Origin: Exiguobacterium alkaliphilum 12/1
GTDB taxonomy: Bacteria > Bacillota > Bacilli > Exiguobacteriales > Exiguobacteriaceae
NCBI RefSeq assembly: GCF_000714435.1
Contig: NZ_JJMW01000060.1
Coordinates: 1-64,000 of the forward strand
DNA: 64,000 bases
Reading direction: 5' to 3'
The translations under genes and the position numbers were made by a program. Positions 58,569-64,000 of this stretch are shown piece after piece (position 1 is the first letter of the stretch; every line of letters starts with the position of its first letter). The notes beneath the pieces are model-generated. The model was not told where the DNA came from and did not search any database. It saw only the letters and a list, made by a program, of their open reading frames with translations.

Positions 58569-60675
58569 GTGGATGTCCTCCTTGTGTTTTCAATCGTAAC
58601 GCGTTCAAGACGACCGAGACCGAACTGAACGCCATCGCCGCGCCGGCGATCCAAGGCGCGAGTAGCCCCGCCGCCGCGACCGGGATACCAAGGCTGTTAT
58701 AGGCGAGCGCCCAGAACAAGTTTTGACGGATGTTTTTCATCGTCAACCGGCTCATCTCGAGGGCTCGGTTCACACCGACGACGTCTTTGCCCATCACTGT
58801 CACATCGGCCGCCTCCAAGGCGACGTCTGTGCCGCTCCCAAAAGCGATGCCGACGTCTGCGACGGCGAGCGCCGGGGCATCGTTCATGCCGTCCCCGACC
58901 ATGGCGACGCGGCCTTTTTTCTTCAGCGCCTCGACGTGGTCGGCCTTCTCGACGGGGAGCACCTCCGCGATCACGTTCGACGCGGGGATACCGAGTTCAC
59001 GGGCCACATCGAGCGCGACTTCCTTACGGTCACCGGTCAAGACGTAGACGGCCCGCGTCTTCGCGAGTTCGGCCACGACGTCACGGCTCCCTTGTTTCAA
59101 GCGGTCCTTCAATCCGAACGCCGCCTGGATCCCGGAAGCATCCGCCACATACACCGGCGTCATCGCTCCCATCTTCCAATCGGGCAAGCTGAATCCTGCT
59201 TCTTCCATTAAGCGAACCGAACCGATGAGAAGTTCATTCCCATCCACGACCGCTTTCAATCCTCGACCGGCGAGCTCTTCCATTTGTTCGACCCGCCCCG
59301 TCCCATCAAGCTTCCCAATCGCCGTCGCGAGCGGGTGCGTTGACTGGCGCTCAGCCATGACCGCTTGGCGCATCAACGTCTCATCTCCGAACGTGGCTAC
59401 CACTTCCGGCGTCCCGTTCGTGAGCGTACCCGTCTTATCAAAGACGACGATGTCGGCCCCGTTCAACGACTCGAGCTGACCGCCACCTTTGAACAAGACG
59501 CCCTGCTCGGCGGCACGGCCTGTCCCGACCATGATGGACGTCGGCGTGGCGAGACCGAGGGCACATGGGCAGGCGATGACGAGTACCGCGATCGAGGATC
59601 GAATCGCCATATCCAAATTACCGAACCCGAACGCCCAGACGGCGAACGTGACCGCACTGATGGCGACGACAATCGGGACGAAGACACCGGAGATGCGGTC
59701 GGCCTGCCGTTGAATCGGAGCTTTATCGGTCTGGGCCTGCTCGACGACGCGCACGATTTGAGCGAGCATCGTCTCACTGCCGACACGTTCGGCCTGCATC
59801 ACCACGCGGTGCGACCGGTTGATCGTCCCGCCGACAATTTCTGCGCCCATCGCTTTTTCAGTCGGAATCGATTCACCTGTTAACATTGATTCATCGATGA
59901 TCGTCTCACCCTCGATGATTCGTCCATCGACCGGTACTTTTTCACCCGGTCGGACGACGAGCATATCTCCGGCGCGGACGAGTTCGACCGCCACGGCACG
60001 TTCTTCACCATCGACGAGGAGAATCGCTTCTTTCGCCTGAAGCGACAAGAGCGATTTGAGCGCATCGGTCGTTTTCTCTTTTGCCCGCGCCTCGAGCCAT
60101 TTCCCGACGAGGACGAGCGTGATCAACACCGCACTCGTCTCAAAGTAGAGTGCCGGGTGCATCGGGTGAGCGAGCATCTCGAACACCGAATAGAAGTAGG
60201 CAGCCGACGTCCCCGTCGCGACGAGGACGTCCATATTCGCACTGCCGCTCTTCAAGCTCTTGTATGCCCCTTGATAAAACTGCGCCCCAATCCAAAACAG
60301 GACCGGCGTCGCCAGGGCGAACTGCCACCACGGGTTCATGAGCCAATCGGCATGAAACATGAACCCCGGGATGTGCGTGATCATAACGAGCAACAGCGGG
60401 GCCGATAGGAGCGACGAGATGAGTACTTTCCGTTCGAGCGGACGCAAGTCCCGCTTTGGCGTCATCTCGACTTTGTGTGCTGCCCCGTAACCGAGTTTCT
60501 CGATGCGGGCGATCAGCTCTTCCTCGGTGATGCCGTCTTCGACACGGATCGTCGCCGTCTCAAGCGGCAAGTTGACGGTCGCTTCGACACCGTCCATCTT
60601 ATTCAACACTTTTTCGATTCGGGCCGAACATGCGGCGCACGTCATCCCTTGAATCGAGAGTTCGACGGTTTTCAT
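58561..60675 (-). CDS. copA: Copper-exporting P1B-type ATPase CopA
   Basis: A 704-residue P-type ATPase that exports Cu(I). It has a single N-terminal HMA domain with GMTCAAC (C13, C16), where Bacillus CopA has two. The membrane CPC motif is IACPCALGLATP (369-371), the phosphorylated Asp is D413 in DKTGTLTN, the actuator is TGES (267-270), and the hinge is GDGMNDAPALAVADVGIAFG. Signature residues YN (ALAYNS) and MxxSS (AMAFSSVSV) in the last helices confirm Cu(I) specificity. It lies between csoR and copZ. Confidence 0.96.
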   Translation of the reverse strand: MKTVELSIQGMTCAACSARIEKVLNKMDGVEATVNLPLETATIRVEDGITEEELIARIEKLGYGAAHKVEMTPKRDLRPLERKVLISSLLSAPLLLVMITHIPGFMFHADWLMNPWWQFALATPVLFWIGAQFYQGAYKSLKSGSANMDVLVATGTSAAYFYSVFEMLAHPMHPALYFETSAVLITLVLVGKWLEARAKEKTTDALKSLLSLQAKEAILLVDGEERAVAVELVRAGDMLVVRPGEKVPVDGRIIEGETIIDESMLTGESIPTEKAMGAEIVGGTINRSHRVVMQAERVGSETMLAQIVRVVEQAQTDKAPIQRQADRISGVFVPIVVAISAVTFAVWAFGFGNLDMAIRSSIAVLVIACPCALGLATPTSIMVGTGRAAEQGVLFKGGGQLESLNGADIVVFDKTGTLTNGTPEVVATFGDETLMRQAVMAERQSTHPLATAIGKLDGTGRVEQMEELAGRGLKAVVDGNELLIGSVRLMEEAGFSLPDWKMGAMTPVYVADASGIQAAFGLKDRLKQGSRDVVAELAKTRAVYVLTGDRKEVALDVARELGIPASNVIAEVLPVEKADHVEALKKKGRVAMVGDGMNDAPALAVADVGIAFGSGTDVALEAADVTVMGKDVVGVNRALEMSRLTMKNIRQNLFWALAYNSLGIPVAAAGLLAPWIAGAAMAFSSVSVVLNALRLKTQGGHPHE

Positions 60676-60687
60676 GAACAGACCTCC

Positions 60688-60990
60688 CTACTTTTTAATG
60701 CGGTTGACGATTGTCATCAATTCGTCAATGTACGGGTCCATATTTTCCGTCTCACTGGCATGGACGAGACATTTCCGCATATGTCGTTCGAGCAAATGCA
60801 ACTCGACTTGTTTGAGCGCGGCTTGAATCGCTGACGTCTGCGTCAAAATGTCGACACAGTAACGGTCGTTCTCGACCATCTTTTGAATCCCTCGGACTTG
60901 TCCCTCGATCCGGCGCAGCCGTTTGCTGAGCGCTTCCCGTTCGGCATCGTCCCGCGGGACGATCGGTTGCTCATGCATGAATTCTTCCAT
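60688..60990 (-). CDS. csoR: Copper-sensing repressor CsoR
   Basis: A 100-residue all-helical DUF156 repressor. Cu(I) ligands are C45 (NDRYCVDIL), H70 and C74 (ERHMRKCLVH), spacing as in Bacillus CsoR. Basic RRIEGQVRGI residues contact DNA. Cu(I) binding releases it from the promoter. I take the ATG at 60990, behind GAGGTG. First gene of the csoR-copA-copZ operon and so autoregulated. Confidence 0.96.
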   Translation of the reverse strand: MEEFMHEQPIVPRDDAEREALSKRLRRIEGQVRGIQKMVENDRYCVDILTQTSAIQAALKQVELHLLERHMRKCLVHASETENMDPYIDELMTIVNRIKK

Positions 60991-61008
60991 GGTTATCACC
61001 TCACCACC

Positions 61009-61037
61009 AATATACCCCTACCCCGTAAAGGTGTCAA
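61009..61037 (-). promoter_or_regulatory. csoR-copAZ promoter with CsoR operator in the spacer
   Basis: Minus strand TTGACA (61037-61032), 17-base spacer, TATATT (61014-61009). The spacer is the G-tract sequence TTACGGGGTAGGGGTA, which resembles the GC-rich TACCC...GGGTA operators of CsoR. Binding there would occlude RNA polymerase. Confidence 0.78.
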
Positions 61038-61048
61038 ATGTAGTGCTC

Positions 61049-61071
61049 AAAAAAGAGCGACAACACGTCGC
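61049..61071 (-). terminator. Terminator of the acyl-CoA ligase gene
   Basis: Stem GCGAC / GTCGC with loop GTGTT, then TCTTTTTTG on the minus strand, ten bases past the stop. Confidence 0.75.
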
Positions 61072-61079
61072 CCCTTCGT

Positions 61080-62624
61080 TCAACTGTTTTGGAACGCCTC
61101 GCTCTTCAAGACGGTCCGTAAAATCTTCCCGGTCGTGTTCCGTGGCAACTCGTCAATCAACTCGATTTGCGTCGGTTGCTTATATTTCGCGAGCTTCGTC
61201 GCCGCGAACGAACGGATGTCCTCGATCGAGACGTCCTCCCGCGTCACGACGAACGCCTTGACCGCCTCGCCTTGCTCGGCGTCCGGTACTCCGATGACCG
61301 CCGCTTCGACGATTCCCGGATGTTGATACAACACTTCTTCGACTTCGCGCGGATAGACGTTATAGCCGCCGACGATGACCATATCTTTCTTCCGGTCGAC
61401 GATGTAGAAGTAGCCGTCTTCATCCCGTCTAGCCAAGTCGCCCGTATAGAGCCAGCCGTCTCGAAGCGTCACCGCCGTCTCTTCAGGCAGCTTATAGTAG
61501 CCTTTCATGACGTTCGGCCCGCGGACGATGAGCTCCCCGACTTCATCGACACCGACCTCTTCTCCGAGCTCATCGACGATCTTATTCTCCACATGGACGA
61601 TGGACGGTCCAATCGATCCGGCTTTCCGTTCCCCGTGGAGCGGGTTGAAGCATGTCACCGGAGATGCTTCAGACAAGCCATACCCTTCGAGGATCTTGCA
61701 TTCAAACGTCGTCTCGAACGTCTCGAGCAACTGGACCGGAAGGCTCGCCCCGCCGGAGACGAAGATACGGACGTGCTTCAAAGCCGACGTATAGGCCGGG
61801 ACTTTCAGCGCGGTCTGCAGGAGGAAGTTGTACATCGTCGGCACGCCCGCGAAGATGGTGACGCGATGCTTCGGAATCAAGTCGAACACGTCCTGTGGCG
61901 AGAATTTCGGCAGAATGACGATGGTCGCCCCGCGTAGTAACGGCGCATTGACGATGACCGTGAGACAGAAGACATGGAACATCGGCAACGCGGCGAGCGC
62001 TTTGTCGTCCGGAGTGATCTCCAAATATTCCCCTATCGATTGCGCGTTGGAGTATAGATTCCGATGGGTCAAGAGGGCTCCTTTCGGTTTGCCCGTCGTC
62101 CCGCTCGTATACAAGATGACGGCGACTTCCTCTTCGTCGACGAAGTGTAACGTCCCACCTGAGCCTTTAAGCGCGTCGGCGAACGGTAAGAACTCGATGG
62201 CGCCACGTTCAGCTTCGGCCGGCACGTCGGCGTACGGTACCGAGACGACGAGTTTCAATTGCGGCAGTTGCGACAGCGCCGCTTTCGCTTGGGCGATGAG
62301 CGGCGATAAGCCAACAATCGCCTTCACGTCCCCATCAAGTAAGATATACGCCATCTCGTCGGGCGTGTATGTAGGGTTGATTGGGATCACGACCCCGCCC
62401 CGTGCGAGCACCGCGAAGTATGAAATCAAAAACGCCGGGCTATTGCCGAGGACGAGGGCGACGTGGTCGCCTTGATTGACCCCTTTTGCTTCAAGCGTCG
62501 ACGCCATCGCCTGCACTTGTCCTAAAAATTGTTCGTAGCTGACCGTGTCTTCCCCAAACACGTAGGCCGCTTTTGCTGGATGTTCAGCCACTACATCTCG
62601 TAACGCCGTGACTAAGTTTGCCAT
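61080..62624 (-). CDS. Long-chain fatty acid-CoA ligase
   Basis: A 514-residue acyl-adenylate-forming enzyme. The P-loop is VILYTSGTTGKPKGALLTHRN (about 160-180), further motifs are GYGLSEASPV, DGWLYTGDLARRDEDGYFYIVDRKKDMVI and the C-terminal catalytic lysine in PRNTTGKILR. It activates fatty acids to acyl-CoA for beta-oxidation. Start at 62624 behind AAAGGGGGA. A palindrome-like site shared with the enoyl-CoA hydratase promoter lies 17 bases upstream, suggesting FadR-type control. Confidence 0.9.
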   Translation of the reverse strand: MANLVTALRDVVAEHPAKAAYVFGEDTVSYEQFLGQVQAMASTLEAKGVNQGDHVALVLGNSPAFLISYFAVLARGGVVIPINPTYTPDEMAYILLDGDVKAIVGLSPLIAQAKAALSQLPQLKLVVSVPYADVPAEAERGAIEFLPFADALKGSGGTLHFVDEEEVAVILYTSGTTGKPKGALLTHRNLYSNAQSIGEYLEITPDDKALAALPMFHVFCLTVIVNAPLLRGATIVILPKFSPQDVFDLIPKHRVTIFAGVPTMYNFLLQTALKVPAYTSALKHVRIFVSGGASLPVQLLETFETTFECKILEGYGLSEASPVTCFNPLHGERKAGSIGPSIVHVENKIVDELGEEVGVDEVGELIVRGPNVMKGYYKLPEETAVTLRDGWLYTGDLARRDEDGYFYIVDRKKDMVIVGGYNVYPREVEEVLYQHPGIVEAAVIGVPDAEQGEAVKAFVVTREDVSIEDIRSFAATKLAKYKQPTQIELIDELPRNTTGKILRTVLKSEAFQNS

Positions 62625-62640
62625 AGTAATCCCCCTTTTG

Positions 62641-62658
62641 AATGAATGACGGTTCACT
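62641..62658 (-). promoter_or_regulatory. FadR-like site upstream of the acyl-CoA ligase gene
   Basis: AATGAAT-GACG-GTTCACT has the same left arm, spacer length and similar right arm as AATGAAT-CGCT-ATTCATT at 29420. Both lie 17-24 bases upstream of the start codon of a fatty-acid catabolic gene. Confidence 0.5.
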
Positions 62659-62668
62659 TTTACGCCGT

Positions 62669-62699
62669 AAAAAAGAGCACGGGCTCCGCGCTCTTTTTT
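62669..62699. terminator. Terminator downstream of the EIIA-like gene
   Basis: A6-GAGC-CGG ... CCG-GCTC-T6, U-rich on both strands; it lies downstream of the EIIA-like gene on the minus strand. Confidence 0.82.
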
Positions 62700-62726
62700 A
62701 GTTAGTTCTATTGTACATGAAACTGT

Positions 62727-63200
62727 TCAGGAAGAAAACGCTTTCAAATCCATCGTCTGCAAATGGTACAATCCGCTTCGACTCTTTATGTGCGCGAGTG
62801 CCTGAAGCGTCTCATCATCCATCAGCAAATCGTCCATCAGTTTATGGAACGCTTCCCGTCGCGCCTCTGTCGTCGCTGTGACAAAAAACAACATCTCGGC
62901 CCGGACCGGTTCGCCGGTGATGCTGAGGACGTCGAACGGATGGTTCAAGTGAAGTAGCGTGATCCCATCTTCTCGCGTCACGTGACGCGGTACATCGATG
63001 ACGGCGACCGGGACGGCCACATCCGCCACGCCGGACGGAATCGTCCGCTCCTGTTCGAGCACTGCCCGGGTGAACGTTCCGTCGACGATGCCTCTCCCTT
63101 CTAATTCTAAGCCGATCGCCTGTACAGCCCGATCGAACGTCATTTGATCGGTCACCCACAATTGGTTCGTGTCCATCCATTCTGTGATGAAACGGTACAT
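62727..63200 (-). CDS. PTS EIIA (GatA/fructose-type)-like protein lacking the active-site His
   Basis: A 157-residue protein that aligns by eye with type-2 PTS EIIA domains of the GatA sort: early helix, ALxxRExxFPTG-like segment seen as AVLEQERTIPSGV (46-58), core strands, and the helix EARREAFHKLMDDLLMDDETLQAL. The phosphorylated His in AIPH is replaced by Val65 (VAVPVAVID). It therefore probably cannot carry phosphate and may be a regulatory or decayed EIIA. No EIIB or EIIC gene is near. A cre-like site lies 32 bases upstream of the start. Confidence 0.68.
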   Translation of the reverse strand: MYRFITEWMDTNQLWVTDQMTFDRAVQAIGLELEGRGIVDGTFTRAVLEQERTIPSGVADVAVPVAVIDVPRHVTREDGITLLHLNHPFDVLSITGEPVRAEMLFFVTATTEARREAFHKLMDDLLMDDETLQALAHIKSRSGLYHLQTMDLKAFSS

Positions 63201-63231
63201 CTTGATTCCTCCTCCACGTCGTCGCTCGTTA

Positions 63232-63245
63232 CGAAAGCGCTTGCA
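63232..63245 (-). promoter_or_regulatory. cre-like site upstream of the EIIA-like gene
   Basis: Minus strand TGCAAGCGCTTTCG matches the CcpA core (TGNAANCG...) with a near-palindromic AAGCGCTT centre. It fits a sugar-related, catabolite-controlled gene. Confidence 0.55.
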
Positions 63246-63309
63246 CTGAATATGATACGCCTCTACCCGAGCCGTCGCAACGCCACCGTCAATGTTTCAC
63301 GAAACTGCC

Positions 63310-63340
63310 AAAAAAGGATGGTCTCGCGTTGAGACCATCC
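63310..63340 (-). terminator. Terminator of the lipoate ligase gene
   Basis: Perfect stem GGATGGTCTC / GAGACCATCC, loop AACGC, six U on the minus strand. Confidence 0.93.
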
Positions 63341-63356
63341 TGACCGTAGAGCCGCT

Positions 63357-64000
63357 TCAGCTAATAAGATCGACGAGTTCTTCGAGCTCGACGTTGCCGA
63401 AGTAATGTTTGATGTCAAGGTGTGACAATTGTTCCCGAATCGCGCCTCGTTCGAAACGCGTCCCGACGAGCGCTTGCTCGACGTCATGGATATCGCCGAC
63501 ACCGAAGAAGTCACCGTAAATCTTCGCCTCGGTGATCGTCCCTTTGTTGACGTTCAAGCGGACGTCAATCGTTCCGATTGGGAAGCGGCGTTTCGACTCG
63601 ACATCAAACTTCGGTGACTTGCCAAAGTTCCAGTCCCAGTTCGCGTAACGTTCCTTCGAGATGTCTTGGACGATTTCCCAGTCTTCGTCACGAAGCACGT
63701 AACGCTCTGGTTCTTTTCCATCATAGATTGAATGAAGGAGTGCCTCGATGAAGTGCTCCATCGCCATCTCACTTTCCAAAAACTCGGTGATGTTCGCGAC
63801 GCGGCTCCGGACCGACTTGATTCCTTTCGAGCGCATCTTCTCTTCCGAGACGTTGAGCGAGTTGACGACTTCTTCGATGTTCGAGTTGAACATGAGCGTG
63901 CCGTGGCTGAACATGCGACCGCGTGTCGTGAACTGGGCGTTACCGCTGATTTTACGTTCGCCGACTTGGATGTCGTTGCGTCCCGTCAGCTCGGCTTCGA
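63357..64000 (-). CDS. lplJ: Lipoate-protein ligase, LplJ type (5' end outside the window)
   Basis: The C-terminal 214 residues of a lipoate ligase. Reading in frame from the window edge gives ELTGRNDIQVGERKISGNAQ and then FTTRGRMFSHGTLMF, the substrate-binding core with the catalytic lysine in ERKISG. The accessory domain follows (EEKMRSKGIKSVRSRV, FFGVGDIHDVEQALVG). It attaches free lipoate to lipoyl domains of 2-oxoacid dehydrogenases and GcvH. The N-terminal third is missing only because the window ends. Confidence 0.93.
   Translation of the reverse strand, partial: EAELTGRNDIQVGERKISGNAQFTTRGRMFSHGTLMFNSNIEEVVNSLNVSEEKMRSKGIKSVRSRVANITEFLESEMAMEHFIEALLHSIYDGKEPERYVLRDEDWEIVQDISKERYANWDWNFGKSPKFDVESKRRFPIGTIDVRLNVNKGTITEAKIYGDFFGVGDIHDVEQALVGTRFERGAIREQLSHLDIKHYFGNVELEELVDLIS

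Overview
The window comes from a low-to-mid-GC Gram-positive bacterium of the Bacillales, most likely Exiguobacterium. The support is protein-level resemblance (a clade-type catalase, a CrtM/CrtN/CrtP C30-carotenoid cluster, ComK, CssRS, AddAB, the yqeG-yqeH-aroE-yhbY-nadD-yqeK-rsfS-yqeM order), strong GGAGG ribosome binding sites and classic stem-loop/U-tract terminators. No rRNA, tRNA, CRISPR array or prophage was seen. Most genes lie on the minus strand.

Layout. 1-3.8 kb: nitroreductase, an unknown protein, catalase behind two PerR/Fur-type boxes, a small membrane protein. 3.9-9.1 kb: the conserved ribosome-assembly/NAD/shikimate operon. 9.1-12.8 kb: phosphatidylserine decarboxylase with an anchored thioredoxin, YjzD, a HAD phosphatase, a Bacillales-type repeat, a YitT protein. 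12.9-27.1 kb: a maltodextrin region (maltose phosphorylase, MdxEFG importer, anchored alpha-amylase, LacI-type regulator, cytoplasmic neopullulanase) tied together by repeated GCAAACG-type operators. It is interrupted by three YflT/YsnF stress proteins and a dead IS1182-like element carrying a nested repeat. 27.2-30.7 kb: MATE pump with a possible leader peptide, enoyl-CoA hydratase, YbaK, phosphatidylserine synthase. 30.8-40.1 kb: carotenoid genes in two convergent blocks (CruF-like, acyltransferase, glycosyltransferase, CrtP on +; CrtM, CrtN, a second CrtN-like protein, a methyltransferase on -). The logic is CrtM making dehydrosqualene, CrtN-type desaturation, CrtP oxidation, then glycosylation and acylation to a staphyloxanthin-like pigment. 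40-50.7 kb: YisL, a large sensor kinase with a single-domain response regulator, addBA. 50.9-58.3 kb: truncated haemoglobin, two unknown proteins, an RND pump, ComK, CssRS and a 30-residue peptide behind a Fur-like box. 58.3-64 kb: csoR-copA-copZ, a fatty acyl-CoA ligase, a PTS EIIA-like protein lacking its histidine, and a lipoate ligase cut by the window edge.

The most unusual element lies between the convergent carotenoid blocks (about 34,850-35,180): a gene-less stretch with its own promoter-like sequence and a strong terminator, folding by eye into a string of hairpins of which seven expose C4-C5 loops. I interpret it as a multi-loop small RNA able to pair with Shine-Dalgarno sequences. 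It is the best candidate here for an undescribed system.
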